Translations under genes and position numbers: made by a program
Notes under the pieces: generated by a model
Told to the model about the DNA's origin: nothing
Seen by the model: only the letters and a program-made list of their open reading frames with translations
The model's database searches: none
NCBI GenBank assembly: GCA_017525605.1
Contig: JAFXSM010000005.1
Coordinates: 1 to 56,854, forward strand
Source: Treponema sp.
GTDB lineage: Bacteria > Spirochaetota > Spirochaetia > Treponematales > Treponemataceae
DNA: 56,854 bases
Reading direction: 5' to 3'
Shown: in pieces, positions 35,428 through 43,947 of the stretch
Numbering within the stretch: the first letter of the stretch is position 1
Layout of the letters: every line of letters starts with the position of its first letter

Positions 35428-36219
35428 CTATTCGGTTTTGCTGAATGTCAGCCGATACTGCTTCTTGCCGTCTTTTATCAGATAGTTGAAGCTTTTTCGT
35501 GATTTGTCGAGTTTTGCAAAGTTTCGCCAGCTGATTTTCTTCACAGTGCCGAGGTCTGTAGTCAATCTTGCGTCAAGGCGGAACATATTGTTCGAAGGTT
35601 CGTAAGACCAGCTTCCGTGGCCAATAAGTTCCATCTGTTCGCCAAACTCATTGGTTGTGATGAGCGTCACATTGCATTTGTTGTTCTCGTTCAGAACGAT
35701 TTCGTAAGTGTCGTCCGTCTCGCTGGAACTACCTGACCAAGTGCCTGCAAAGTAATTTGGCATAGGGATTTTTGCAACGAGCTTTTTTGCGAAATCTGGC
35801 AGCTTTCTGTTGAACTCGGTCCAGCTCACGCAAGTCATATTTGCATTGGATAAAATCCGTGCTGTTTCCACGTCGATTGTGCGAGCCGTCACGGTCATTT
35901 TTCCGCCCGTCATATTGACGTTTCCTGCGATGATGCAATCAGCATTGAGCATCTTGCCCACGCTTTTTGCAGTCGCCATATCGGTGTAGCCTGTCGTCTG
36001 CTGAAAGTCCATTTCGGAAAGCACTTTGTCGATAAGACGGCGTTCGACGATGACCAAATCCTCGTTGTTCACAAGCTCGTCAGTGAGTAAATCGCTCATC
36101 GTAGCAGTTCGGCTTTCAAGATTGAAGCAATCGCTCTCAAAGCCCAATACTGCGATAGTCTGCGCCGAAGTCATAGCAGCAACAAATCCCGCAAACAGAA
36201 TGGAAAGAAGTTTTTTCAT
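35428..36219 (-). CDS. Secreted CsgG-like protein with C-terminal beta-barrel-type domain
   Basis: A 263-residue exported protein, starting MKKLLSILFAGFVAAMTSA (signal peptide). The first 145 residues have a CsgG/LpoB-like fold: TIAVLGFESDCF, LVIVERRLIDKVLSEMDFQ, KMLNADCIIAGNVN and MTVTARTIDVETA. The last 110 residues (AGTWSGSSSETDDTYEIVLN and later SWSYEPSNNMFRLDARL) look like a small lipocalin-like beta domain. Last gene of a three-gene minus-strand operon. CsgG-like proteins assemble secretion pores or bind cell-wall enzymes. AAGGAG lies before the ATG. Confidence 0.75.
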   Translation of the reverse strand: MKKLLSILFAGFVAAMTSAQTIAVLGFESDCFNLESRTATMSDLLTDELVNNEDLVIVERRLIDKVLSEMDFQQTTGYTDMATAKSVGKMLNADCIIAGNVNMTGGKMTVTARTIDVETARILSNANMTCVSWTEFNRKLPDFAKKLVAKIPMPNYFAGTWSGSSSETDDTYEIVLNENNKCNVTLITTNEFGEQMELIGHGSWSYEPSNNMFRLDARLTTDLGTVKKISWRNFAKLDKSRKSFNYLIKDGKKQYRLTFSKTE

Positions 36220-36261
36220 AATTTGCTCCTTGAAAAAATTATTTTAGTTTGATAAGTAAAG

Positions 36262-37209
36262 TCACAAATACAACGTATAGGAAATTGATAGAGAGTTTTT
36301 TGCAAGTAAAAATTTAAAATTTTCACTCGGATTATCATTAGTCTTTGAAATTGGGATTTTTTTATAATGATAGTCATTCGGAATAAATAATCCGCCAACA
36401 ATCATTGCAGTACAGATTCCTGTAACAATTCCACCAGCAGCTAAAACTGCCTTTGGATTCTCAAGGTCTCCTTCATCGGCTATAAAGTAATTTGCTATCA
36501 AAGGTACGCCTATAATAAGTTCAAGCAATCCTCCTATAGTAACAAGACTAAGTTTTTCAGTGCCCCAACCATCATCAACTAATACTTCTCGATAACGAAT
36601 TTCAGGTTCACTTTGTTTCTTTTTATGATTAGCGTCATCATTTTTAGTTGAAGAGTTTTCAACTTTTTTTGGAGATTTCTCAATTTTCTTTTCTATTGAA
36701 CTCTCTTTTGTTGTTAAGGAAAGTTCAAATTTTTCACCTGCAACTTTTGCAGAAAGGATTTTGCTCCACTCTCCAACTTTATCAAGTGCATCTAATGTAT
36801 CATTCAACTTAGTATTTGCAGGTAACGAAGCTAGAATTTTTGTTGTATTCACATCTTCAACGCGAATGATTACAAGAATCTGACTAGATTTTAATTTCCT
36901 GAATTGTCCTACAATGACTTGTGTGGCATTCAAAGCTTTTCCCAATTCAGCGACCTTTTCTGCATTTGACCACTCAGAAGTTTGGAAATCGAGTTGAGAC
37001 CTTATCTTGTCAAAACTGTTTCTGTCAACAACGTCAGCTTTTCCGATGTTCGCATATTCGGAAATAAAAGCCTCTGTGATTATGTCAGCATCTTCTTGAT
37101 CTACACCATTTGCATCAAAAGGCGCAACAACAACGACGGGCTTGCTCTGTGAAAACGCACAAAAGCAAAATGCCAGCATCGCCTGCAAAAGAATCATCAT
37201 CTTTTTCAT
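36262..37209 (-). CDS. Secreted CsgG-like protein with C-terminal membrane segments
   Basis: A 315-residue protein with signal peptide (KMMILLQAMLAFCFCAFS) and a CsgG/LpoB-like domain (SKPVVVVAPFDANGVDQEDA, VVDRNSFDKIRSQLDFQ, LGKALNATQVIVGQF). Next come a lysine-rich linker and two hydrophobic helices (about 220-240 and 255-275), then a short tail. N-terminal DNA shares a 56-base identical block with its neighbour (37221-38402), so the pair is a fairly recent duplication. Lies 42 bases upstream of the next CsgG-like gene. Ribosome site AGGAG is present. Confidence 0.75.
   Translation of the reverse strand: MKKMMILLQAMLAFCFCAFSQSKPVVVVAPFDANGVDQEDADIITEAFISEYANIGKADVVDRNSFDKIRSQLDFQTSEWSNAEKVAELGKALNATQVIVGQFRKLKSSQILVIIRVEDVNTTKILASLPANTKLNDTLDALDKVGEWSKILSAKVAGEKFELSLTTKESSIEKKIEKSPKKVENSSTKNDDANHKKKQSEPEIRYREVLVDDGWGTEKLSLVTIGGLLELIIGVPLIANYFIADEGDLENPKAVLAAGGIVTGICTAMIVGGLFIPNDYHYKKIPISKTNDNPSENFKFLLAKNSLSISYTLYL
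37109..37164. repeat. 56-base direct repeat, copy 1
   Basis: Identical over 56 bases to 38302-38357. Lies in the N-terminal coding part of the CsgG-like gene at 36262-37209. Confidence 0.85.
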
Positions 37210-37220
37210 TTTGGAGTCTC

Positions 37221-38402
37221 CTAAAACGCACGGACTGCACGGACTGCATATTCTTTCTGCTTGTCCTCATAGAAAAAATCAGAAGTAGGGTGAGCAGAAT
37301 TTCTATCAGATATGCTTAATTTATACGGTCTAATAACAGCATCTGTGTCAGAGTCCCATTTACTCCATGAAGTAGTTGAAGACCAATAGTACTCACTTCG
37401 AAGTTTTCCCTTCAAATTTAAATCAATTAGCGACAAATCCATCAGACTTGGCAAATACCATTCGCCTTTTTTTGTTGTTGCCGTGCTGTAATTGTAACAG
37501 GCATATGCCGCACAATTATAAGACCTAAGACGTTCTTGATGTGTAGCTTCGATAATGCTACCTGTGTTGCTTTTCGAATATTCAATAGAATCAAACAGGA
37601 TATGATGTATACAATCATGCTCCCTTTTGCAAGGACACCATGTTGCTACTCCAATATCTTCATCTGAAACTTCAAGATAGTGACAATCTCCATTAGAAAT
37701 TCTGTCCATTCCACCCCAAACATAAAACGGTTTTTCCGAAGCAAAATATATCCAGCCACCGCCGGGACCTCTATCACCAATTTTATATTTTAGCGTAGAT
37801 GCTTTTTTCTCAGCTTCTTCCCTTTTCTTTTTCTCATCAGCAGCTTTCTGCTCTGCAGCACGTTTTTCTGCTTGCAATTCCGCAATTTTCTTCTCAAATA
37901 AGGCAGTTTCATCTTTTTGAGTATTTTCACCGCTCGCCTTTGAAGAAAGAAATTCACACCATTCAGTCGTCTTATCAAGTGCAGCATTTATATCTTTTAC
38001 TTTTGACAGATTGTGAGGTAATGCTGCTAGAATTTTTGTGGAATTTACGTCTTCAACTCGTATAATAGCAAGCAAAGAATCTTCCATTTTTCTTATTTGT
38101 CCTACGACAACAAGATTAGCATTCAATGCTTTTCCCAATTCAGCGACCTTTTCTGTATTTGACCAGTCAGAACTTTGAAAATCAAGCTGAGACTTTATCT
38201 TGTCAAAACTGTTTCTGTCTACAACATCCGCTTTTCTAGTGTTCGCATACTCAGATATGAACACTTCCGTTAGAATATCCATTTCTGATTGTTCGATGTC
38301 TTTTGCATCAAAAGGCGCAACAACAACGACGGGCTTGCTCTGTGAAAACGCACAAAAACAAATTGACAGCATCACCAACAAAAATGTTATAAATCTCTTC
38401 AT
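37221..38402 (-). CDS. Secreted CsgG-like protein with C-terminal DUF1566-like domain
   Basis: A 393-residue exported protein, first of the operon. The signal is followed by a CsgG/LpoB-like domain (SKPVVVVAPFDAKDIEQSEM, LGKALNANLVVVGQI). A coiled coil rich in Lys/Glu (about 172-205) leads to a C-terminal domain of about 180 residues starting YKIGDRGPGGGWIYFAS. It contains KGEWYLPSLMDLSL and EYYWSSTTSWSKWDSD, which fits the DUF1566/Lcl type often on spirochaete and Bacteroidetes surface proteins. The Cys-rich segment CPCKREHDCIHHI may be disulfide-bonded. Role unknown. Confidence 0.75.
   Translation of the reverse strand: MKRFITFLLVMLSICFCAFSQSKPVVVVAPFDAKDIEQSEMDILTEVFISEYANTRKADVVDRNSFDKIKSQLDFQSSDWSNTEKVAELGKALNANLVVVGQIRKMEDSLLAIIRVEDVNSTKILAALPHNLSKVKDINAALDKTTEWCEFLSSKASGENTQKDETALFEKKIAELQAEKRAAEQKAADEKKKREEAEKKASTLKYKIGDRGPGGGWIYFASEKPFYVWGGMDRISNGDCHYLEVSDEDIGVATWCPCKREHDCIHHILFDSIEYSKSNTGSIIEATHQERLRSYNCAAYACYNYSTATTKKGEWYLPSLMDLSLIDLNLKGKLRSEYYWSSTTSWSKWDSDTDAVIRPYKLSISDRNSAHPTSDFFYEDKQKEYAVRAVRAF
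38302..38357. repeat. 56-base direct repeat, copy 2
   Basis: Identical over 56 bases to 37109-37164. Lies in the N-terminal coding part of the CsgG-like gene at 37221-38402. Confidence 0.85.
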
Positions 38403-38512
38403 TCTTTATTTCTCCTCTTTTTTCTAACCGCCCTATACAATTTCAAAAATTGCGCACATCACTTTATGCACTTTTCAAAGCTGTATAACTTAGAATAATA
38501 CAAGTTCTTATA

Positions 38513-38532
38513 TTGTAAATCAAGTTTTACAA
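38513..38532. promoter_or_regulatory. Candidate operator upstream of XRE regulator 1
   Basis: Perfect inverted repeat TTGTAAA (38513-38519), 6 bases, TTTACAA (38526-38532). It overlaps a possible -35 box (TTGTAA) and lies 17 bases before the ATG. The same octamer TTGTAAAT is at 44803-44810 beside XRE regulator 2. Confidence 0.5.
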
Positions 38533-38549
38533 CAGTTTAGAGTTTGTGC

Positions 38550-38876
38550 ATGAATTTTGAAAACTTTAAAAAGGATTTTGCAGACAGACTTAGAGCCTTG
38601 AGAAATGAAAGAAAAATCTCGGCAAGAGAAATGAGTCTTGAACTTGGGCAGAACGTAAACTACATAAATTACATTGAAAACGGAAAACACCTGCCGTCAA
38701 TGCAGGGATTCTTTCTGATATGCGAGTATTTCAACATTCAGCCCTCTGATTTCCTGAAAAATCCGAACGAACCATTCCAAACTTCATCAGACAACATCTC
38801 TTTTTTGTCAAAACTTACAAACCGCCAGCAGGAAAGCATAGTTTCAATGCTGAAAGAATTTGTCGATTCCAAATAA
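38550..38876 (+). CDS. XRE-family regulator 1
   Basis: A 108-residue helix-turn-helix protein with residues FADRLRALRNERKISAREMS and the recognition helix NVNYINYIENGK. The C-terminal half is a predicted helical dimerisation region. I start at MNFENF (38550), since the TTG two codons before has no better site. The upstream palindrome suggests autorepression. The recognition helix is almost the same as that of the XRE gene at 44432-44752, so they probably bind similar sites. It lies upstream of an EamA transporter gene in the same direction. Confidence 0.85.
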   Translation: MNFENFKKDFADRLRALRNERKISAREMSLELGQNVNYINYIENGKHLPSMQGFFLICEYFNIQPSDFLKNPNEPFQTSSDNISFLSKLTNRQQESIVSMLKEFVDSK

Positions 38877-38955
38877 ATTTTTACCATTGCCACACCTGCA
38901 AAACTCTGCTATAAAAATTTTTCTTCTATCATATATACACTTTTCGGGGGATTTT

Positions 38956-39894
38956 ATGACAGAGCAGAAGACGCATCTGAAAGGCGTCGTTATTCTTCTA
39001 TTGACATCGCTTATCTGGGGAGTTTCGTTCGTTTCGCAGAGCGTGGGCGCGGAGACAATCGAGCCGTTCACGTTCATGGGGATAAGGACGCTCATGGGAG
39101 CAACGGTTCTCGTGCCGTTCATTTTCGTGCGCGGAAGAATGGCAAGGAGAAAACTGAACAGCGAGCAGATTGCTGCAAGGAACAGGCAGAACGCAAAAAC
39201 TTTCATTTACGGCGGAATAATCGGCATTTTTCTTGCGGCGGCGACGAACATCCAGCAGTACGCATTCACTTTTCCGGGAGCAAACGCAGGAAAAATCGCA
39301 TTCATCACGGCGATGTACATGTTTTTCGTCCCGATTTTCGGACTTTTCATAAAAAAGCGGATTTCTCTTCTGACGTGGTTGTGCATCATCTTCGGCTTCA
39401 TCGGGCTTTATTTTCTGTGCTTCAAAAGCGGCGAGTCATTTTCCGTGAACACCGGCGACATCGTGACTTTGGCTTGCGCTGTCTTTTTCACGTTCCAGAT
39501 TCTCCTCATCGAAAAATTCGCGCCCGAATGTGACGGAATCAAGCTTTCATGCGTCGAATTCTACACGGCAGGAATAATCACCCTCGTCCTGATGCTGATT
39601 TTCGACAACCCGACATGGAGCGGGCTCCGACACGGCGGAATCGCGCTTCTCTACTCCGGAATAATGAGCTGCGGAATCGCATACACGATGCAAGTAATCG
39701 GACAGAAATATTGCGAAGCCACAGTCGCCTCGCTCCTCATGTGCATGGAATCAGTTTTCGCGGCAATCGCATCCGCAATTCTCCTTCATGAACACCTTTC
39801 CGGCAGAGAACTAATCGGCTGCGCGGTCATGTTCACAGCGATAATAATCTCGCAGATTTCGGATTTTTTTAAACAGAAAACAGTGCGGAATTGA
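38956..39894 (+). CDS. EamA/DMT-family transporter
   Basis: A 312-residue drug/metabolite transporter superfamily protein with ten predicted helices in two repeats. The first begins GVVILLLTSLIWGVSFVSQS, and the second half shows LLYSGIMSCGIAYTMQVIGQ. The late TVASLLMCMESVFAAIASAI is typical of EamA domains. It probably exports amino acids or other metabolites. The ATG at 38956 follows GGGGGA at 38946-38951; upstream in-frame ATGs would overlap the XRE gene. Confidence 0.9.
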   Translation: MTEQKTHLKGVVILLLTSLIWGVSFVSQSVGAETIEPFTFMGIRTLMGATVLVPFIFVRGRMARRKLNSEQIAARNRQNAKTFIYGGIIGIFLAAATNIQQYAFTFPGANAGKIAFITAMYMFFVPIFGLFIKKRISLLTWLCIIFGFIGLYFLCFKSGESFSVNTGDIVTLACAVFFTFQILLIEKFAPECDGIKLSCVEFYTAGIITLVLMLIFDNPTWSGLRHGGIALLYSGIMSCGIAYTMQVIGQKYCEATVASLLMCMESVFAAIASAILLHEHLSGRELIGCAVMFTAIIISQISDFFKQKTVRN

Positions 39895-39917
39895 AATTAA
39901 TTCAATTTTACAGAAAA

Positions 39918-39959
39918 AAAATGTCGAGTTGATACACTTATGCATCAACTCGACATTTT
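39918..39959. terminator. Bidirectional terminator
   Basis: A 16-base perfect stem (39918-39933 with 39944-39959) with a 10-base loop, flanked by A and T runs, between the convergent EamA and lysyl-tRNA synthetase genes. Confidence 0.92.
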
Positions 39960-39975
39960 ATTTTGGGGCTAATCC

Positions 39976-41610
39976 TTAGTAGACGCTCAAAATCTTCGTC
40001 AATTTTTCTTTGCCGATGATTTTCATGAAGTTCGCGAGGCGCGGTCCCTGGTCTTTGCCGATGATTGCGTGGTAAAGAGCAGTGAACAATGATTTTGCCT
40101 CAAGCCCAAGCGAAGTCGCGATGTCGTACATTGCCTGCTGGCATTCCTTGTCGAGCGCGAATGTCTCAAGCTTTGACACAACCTCGTCGCGAACGCGCTG
40201 AACGGCAGTGAGCATGTCGCCCGTGATGTCCTCGGCGCGGCTTCCGTCATTGCGAATCTGGAAGCACATATCAGGCGCGCAGTCAGGAGCAGATTCCGTA
40301 ATCCAGTACCATGCGCACTGTGCACGGCGGCGGAGGCATTCCTCCTGCTCTGGCTTCACGTCACCGAGCGACTTTATAACGGCATCGATGTCGCCTGAAT
40401 ATGTCTGCAAGAGAGTTGTCAGAAGGCGGAACGGAACCTGGTACGGCTTCACCTTCGGCATTCCGCTCTCAATCTGTGAAAGCTCGTAGATTCTCTTTTC
40501 GCGGAGGATAATCGACTCGCGCTTTTTCTCGTCCTTCTCTTTCGGAAGCTCGTCGCCCCAAACGATTCTTTCTGTTCTGTCGTAAGCCTCGTAAATCGTG
40601 AGAACGTCCAAATCGAACGAGATAGAGAATTCGTGGTCAACTTTGTTGGAAGCGAAAATGTAGCGGAGAACTTCCGGCTGGTAGACTTCGAGAGCATCTA
40701 CGAGGGAGATTACTTTTCCCTTTGAAGATGACATCTTTCCAGGAACGCCCTTGAGCTTTACGAAATCGTACTTCATCGTTACAGGAGCATCCCATCCGTA
40801 GAGTTTCTTTGAGACGAGTTTTGCAGTGTCGTAGCTTCCGCCCGGGCTGATGTGGTCCTTTCCGCCAGGCTCGAAGCAGACCTTCTCCTCGTTCCACCTC
40901 ATCGGCCAGTCAACGCGCCAGCCGAGCTTGAATTCTTTTGATGTGCGGAGGTCGCCTTTCTCGACGTGTCCGCATGAATTGCACTTGTATGTGATTCCGT
41001 ACTCGCCGTCGTAGTCGATGATTTCAGTCTCGTCCTTGTTGCACTTGCAGCAGAATGCGGCCACAGGCCAATAAACGTCCTCCGGCTTCATCTTGTGCTC
41101 GTCATCGCGGTATGCGTTCAAGCATTCCTTGATAACATCGCGCTTCTGCATCGCAATCCTCATTCCCTCGGCGTAGCGGTTCGCGCGGTATCTCGAAGCC
41201 TGATACAAAAATTCAGGATGGATTCCCACGCGCGGAAGCTGGTTCTCGATGTCCTTTTCGTGGTGGCGCGCATAGTTCTCGTCGCGTCCGAACGTGTCGG
41301 GAACCATCGTAATCGGGAAGCGGAGGTATTTCGCAAGCTCGTCCGGGTTCGGCATGTTTCCAGGAACCTTCCTGAACACGTCGTAGTCGTCCCACGAATA
41401 GATGAAGCGGACGTTCTTGCCCCTGTCGCGGAGAGCGCGCACAATCAAGTCCACCGTGATGATTTCGCGGAAGTTTCCGATGTGCACAGTTCCAGAAGGC
41501 GTGATTCCAGAAGCGCAGGTGTACAAGTCGCGCTCGCCCTTCTCCTTGATGATTCTTGCCGCCTGGGTGTCCGCCCAGTGGCAAAGCTCGTTTTCGTTTC
41601 GTTCTGCCAT
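39976..41610 (-). CDS. lysK: Class I lysyl-tRNA synthetase
   Basis: Charges tRNA-Lys. This is the class I (Rossmann-fold) form typical of archaea, spirochaetes and alpha-proteobacteria, not the class II enzyme of most bacteria. The 544-residue protein shows GTVHIGNFREIITVDLIVRA with the HIGH motif as HIGN and MSSSKGKVI for KMSKS. A zinc-type insertion carries CKCNKDETEI and CNSCGHVEKG. I start at MAERNENE (41610), with AAGGA 7 bases upstream. A reading starting at 41700 adds a non-homologous tail. Supports spirochaete origin. Confidence 0.95.
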   Translation of the reverse strand: MAERNENELCHWADTQAARIIKEKGERDLYTCASGITPSGTVHIGNFREIITVDLIVRALRDRGKNVRFIYSWDDYDVFRKVPGNMPNPDELAKYLRFPITMVPDTFGRDENYARHHEKDIENQLPRVGIHPEFLYQASRYRANRYAEGMRIAMQKRDVIKECLNAYRDDEHKMKPEDVYWPVAAFCCKCNKDETEIIDYDGEYGITYKCNSCGHVEKGDLRTSKEFKLGWRVDWPMRWNEEKVCFEPGGKDHISPGGSYDTAKLVSKKLYGWDAPVTMKYDFVKLKGVPGKMSSSKGKVISLVDALEVYQPEVLRYIFASNKVDHEFSISFDLDVLTIYEAYDRTERIVWGDELPKEKDEKKRESIILREKRIYELSQIESGMPKVKPYQVPFRLLTTLLQTYSGDIDAVIKSLGDVKPEQEECLRRRAQCAWYWITESAPDCAPDMCFQIRNDGSRAEDITGDMLTAVQRVRDEVVSKLETFALDKECQQAMYDIATSLGLEAKSLFTALYHAIIGKDQGPRLANFMKIIGKEKLTKILSVY

Positions 41611-41714
41611 ATATAAATCCTTGAAAAAATGATTTTTTGCTGATTCGCTGAAAAGTGAAGTATAGCGGAAAACAGAGCGATTCTCAACGAATCTATTCAC
41701 ACTCCCACACCTAG

Positions 41715-41783
41715 TACGACTACGAATACGACGAGAACGGCAAAATAAAAAGGCGGTTCACTTTCGTCGAAAACAAGTTCTGA
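41715..41783 (+). pseudogene. Fragment of a YwqK-type repeat protein
   Basis: After a stop at 41712, the 22 codons YDYEYDENGKIKRRFTFVEN and a short end resemble the tail of the Asp/Asn/Gly-rich repeats found in MORN-like/YwqK-type proteins. No start or ribosome site is present. Probably a remnant in the gap between lysK and the toxin gene. Confidence 0.3.
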
Positions 41784-41842
41784 AACGGAACAGGCGGCGG
41801 CAAAAGCACGTTGCAATACAAAGCACGGAAGCCGAACTTTTT

Positions 41843-42250
41843 CTATTTTTCTACGATATCAAGCATTTGCCGAGGAGTCACAACAAATGGCTTTTCTGGA
41901 AAATGCTTGATGTTTCCTGTAACAAGATACGCATCGTTTTCCGCTCTTGCATTCATTGTCACAGCATAAAAGACGATATCCTTCGGGTCAGGGAGATTTT
42001 CATCAACAGGAATCGCATCAAAATGAATTCCAATTTCCTTGATTTTTGCCACGACAATCTCAACAGCTTCCTTTGGAAAATGAAATTTCGGACGATTCAG
42101 CACTTCCTTGTATTCTGCGAGGATTTCATTGTTGTAAAGAGGAACAATACTACCCGCAAAGACATACTCAAGTACAACATGAGGAACAGAAGTCGATTTC
42201 AAAAAAGCAGAAACAAGTACATTCGTGTCAATAACGGCATAAAACGACAT
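41843..42250 (-). CDS. PIN-domain toxin
   Basis: A 135-residue PIN-fold ribonuclease of the COG1569-type toxin group. Acidic metal-binding residues appear in FYAVIDTNVLVSAF, NEILAEYKEVL, LPDPKDIVFY and RAENDAYLVTGNIKHF. PIN toxins cut RNA and are neutralised by the adjacent antitoxin. The start follows the antitoxin stop by one base (TAGAATG), so they form a coupled pair. Its partner is a RelB/DinJ-like antitoxin, not the usual one for PIN toxins. It ends near the lysK upstream region. Confidence 0.87.
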   Translation of the reverse strand: MSFYAVIDTNVLVSAFLKSTSVPHVVLEYVFAGSIVPLYNNEILAEYKEVLNRPKFHFPKEAVEIVVAKIKEIGIHFDAIPVDENLPDPKDIVFYAVTMNARAENDAYLVTGNIKHFPEKPFVVTPRQMLDIVEK

Positions 42251-42251
42251 T

Positions 42252-42566
42252 CTATTTACCTTCCCGGACAGCCCGAATTTCTGCGTTTATTTCATCAAGG
42301 GTCAACTCGGAAACGCCGTTTTCTTCTGCGCTGTCGGACATTGCCGTCATCGCGAGCATGACATCGCGCGGGATCTTTTTTCCAGCGCAATCTCGTTTGC
42401 TGTCAAAATCCAGCCTCATGGAAAACGGAATCCCCTGCTCTGCGACCGTTCTCTTAAAGAAAATGCGGACGGCTGTTGACAAATCAAGACCAAGACGGTC
42501 ATAGATAGCGCTTACCTCGCTTTTCAATTTGTCGTCAACTCGAATTTGGACCAAAGCACTTGCCAT
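42252..42566 (-). CDS. RelB/DinJ-family antitoxin
   Basis: A 104-residue ribbon-helix-helix antitoxin. The start reads MASALVQIRVDDKLKSEVSA, then YDRLGLDLSTAVRIFFKRTV, matching RelB/DinJ. The C-terminal half is acidic and disordered, as expected for a toxin-binding tail (LTLDEINAEIRAVREG). DinJ normally pairs with YafQ; here its neighbour is a PIN toxin. I start at 42566, with GGAG 7 bases before it; the nine upstream codons to 42593 have no support. It lies 56 bases downstream of the Fic gene. Confidence 0.87.
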   Translation of the reverse strand: MASALVQIRVDDKLKSEVSAIYDRLGLDLSTAVRIFFKRTVAEQGIPFSMRLDFDSKRDCAGKKIPRDVMLAMTAMSDSAEENGVSELTLDEINAEIRAVREGK

Positions 42567-42622
42567 ACAACAACTCCATGTCTTTTTTTTCAATTACATT
42601 GTACGTCACTTGCAATTACTTT

Positions 42623-43531
42623 TCAAATATCTTCTGTAGTATCTTCCCTGATTCCAAAATAGTCCAAGGCGGCTTTCATCGCGTCCTGGGCAGAAAGACA
42701 GGTGTCGCGCAAGTATCCGCGCTCATCTCGCCAATTTTTGAGTCCGCGATAGTAGAACAGCTTCAATTCGTCGGTGATTATGAAAGGCGTGATGTTGTTC
42801 TTGAGGCATTCCTTGAACATAATCAAGCGGCCGACTCGACCGTTTCTGTCTTGGAACGGGTGGATTTTTTCAAAGCGCACATGAAAATCCAAAACATCAT
42901 CAAGGGAGATTTTTGATTTTGAATTGTATTCGGCAAGAAGGGCCTTCATCTCTTTCGAAACATCGCCTGGCTTTGCAGTCTCCTCCCCGCCGACCTCGTT
43001 CTCAAGCATTTTGTAACCGCCGACATTGAACCATGATTTTTGGCTGTCGGCCGTGCCCGATTTCAAAATAAAATGCAGCTGCTTTATAAAGCTTTCAGAA
43101 AGTTTTGTCCTTGCGCCTTCAATCACAAGGTCGATACAGCGGAAGTGGTTTACGGTTTCAACAATGTCATCGACTTTTACAGCCGTGTCGCTGATGCCAA
43201 TTGTCTTGGTCTCAAAAATGAACCGCGTCTGTTCGTGGGTGAGTTTTGACCCCTCGATGTGGTTCGAGTTATAGGTGAGGTCGATTTGGATTTTGTGATA
43301 AATTCCGCCCTTGAGGGAAGACTCCTTTTCGCGCTTCAGGATTTCCAAAAGGCTTTCATGCTTGATTGAATGTCTGATTTTTCTAGGCGGCTTTTTCGCG
43401 TCAACTGGAATCTTCCATGTTTTTCCTTCAAGCAACGCTCCCTCGATTCTTCCCTGAAAGCAATAATTTCTCACACTCCGTTCGCTTATCCGCCAGAGTT
43501 TTGAGGCTTCTTCAACTGAAATATAAGTCAT
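42623..43531 (-). CDS. Fic-domain AMPylase with N-terminal helix-turn-helix
   Basis: A 302-residue protein. The N-terminal HTH (about 1-50, ISVEEASKLWRISERSVRNY, excisionase-like) suggests DNA binding. The Fic core has HPFQDRNGRVGRL (canonical HPFx(D/E)GNGRxxR, with Arg in place of the first Gly), expected to transfer AMP to a protein hydroxyl. The class II inhibitory motif SNHIEG is present near residue 92, in TYNSNHIEGSKLT, so the enzyme is probably self-inhibited. The ATG at 43531 has no ribosome site but sits 7 bases after a perfect TATAAT; the message is probably leaderless. Confidence 0.9.
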   Translation of the reverse strand: MTYISVEEASKLWRISERSVRNYCFQGRIEGALLEGKTWKIPVDAKKPPRKIRHSIKHESLLEILKREKESSLKGGIYHKIQIDLTYNSNHIEGSKLTHEQTRFIFETKTIGISDTAVKVDDIVETVNHFRCIDLVIEGARTKLSESFIKQLHFILKSGTADSQKSWFNVGGYKMLENEVGGEETAKPGDVSKEMKALLAEYNSKSKISLDDVLDFHVRFEKIHPFQDRNGRVGRLIMFKECLKNNITPFIITDELKLFYYRGLKNWRDERGYLRDTCLSAQDAMKAALDYFGIREDTTEDI

Positions 43532-43538
43532 CGGAAAG

Positions 43539-43608
43539 ATTATAGCACACTATCGGCAATATATAAACGCGATTGCGCGGCAAAATACAGCCCATATTTT
43601 GCCGATAG
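43539..43608 (-). promoter_or_regulatory. Promoter and operator of the Fic gene
   Basis: On the minus strand TTTATA (43567-43562) and TATAAT (43544-43539) are 17 bases apart. A 10-base inverted repeat CTATCGGCAA (43550-43559) / TTGCCGATAG (43599-43608) has one arm inside the spacer. A second hairpin CGGCAAAAT / ATTTTGCCG (43578-43586 / 43596-43604) lies within. This is a good candidate operator for the Fic protein's own HTH. Confidence 0.5.
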
Positions 43609-43653
43609 CGCGTTTTTTGATGACAAAGCAATTCGTCCCGTTCTTGTCCGCGC

Positions 43654-43947
43654 CTACTTTCGCTTTTTGATGTCAAAGATGTTCGTGTGGGAATTTATGC
43701 GAGCCAAAGAAAGAAGATGAATTTCACCGTTGTCAGTCTTTTTATAAACAAGGAGCAAGTCTGGTCGCACATGGCACTCTCTGTACCCCTCATAATTTCC
43801 ATGCAGGGCGTGGTCGCGCAAGTTCGGCTCCAAAATCTCGTCCTTCTGTAGCTTCTGCACAACGGAACGGGTTTCGGATTTTTCTTGGTCGGAGAGTTTC
43901 TTGATGTCAGTCTTGAAACTCCGCGCGATGTGAAGTTCACGATTCAT
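43654..43947 (-). CDS. YafQ-like mRNA interferase toxin
   Basis: A 97-residue RelE/YafQ-fold toxin. HALHGNYEGYRECHVRPDLL with LVYKK and the late INSHTNIF match YafQ closely (conserved His residues in the catalytic pocket). YafQ cleaves mRNA on the ribosome. I start at MNRELHIA (43947); nine codons upstream have no supporting site. It overlaps the antitoxin gene by 11 bases, so they are translationally coupled. The antitoxin is not of the expected DinJ type. Confidence 0.88.
   Translation of the reverse strand: MNRELHIARSFKTDIKKLSDQEKSETRSVVQKLQKDEILEPNLRDHALHGNYEGYRECHVRPDLLLVYKKTDNGEIHLLSLARINSHTNIFDIKKRK

Noticed and set aside
41611..41700. 30-residue extension of lysyl-tRNA synthetase
   Set aside because: The ribosome site AAGGA precedes the inner ATG at 41610 and the extension does not match the family.
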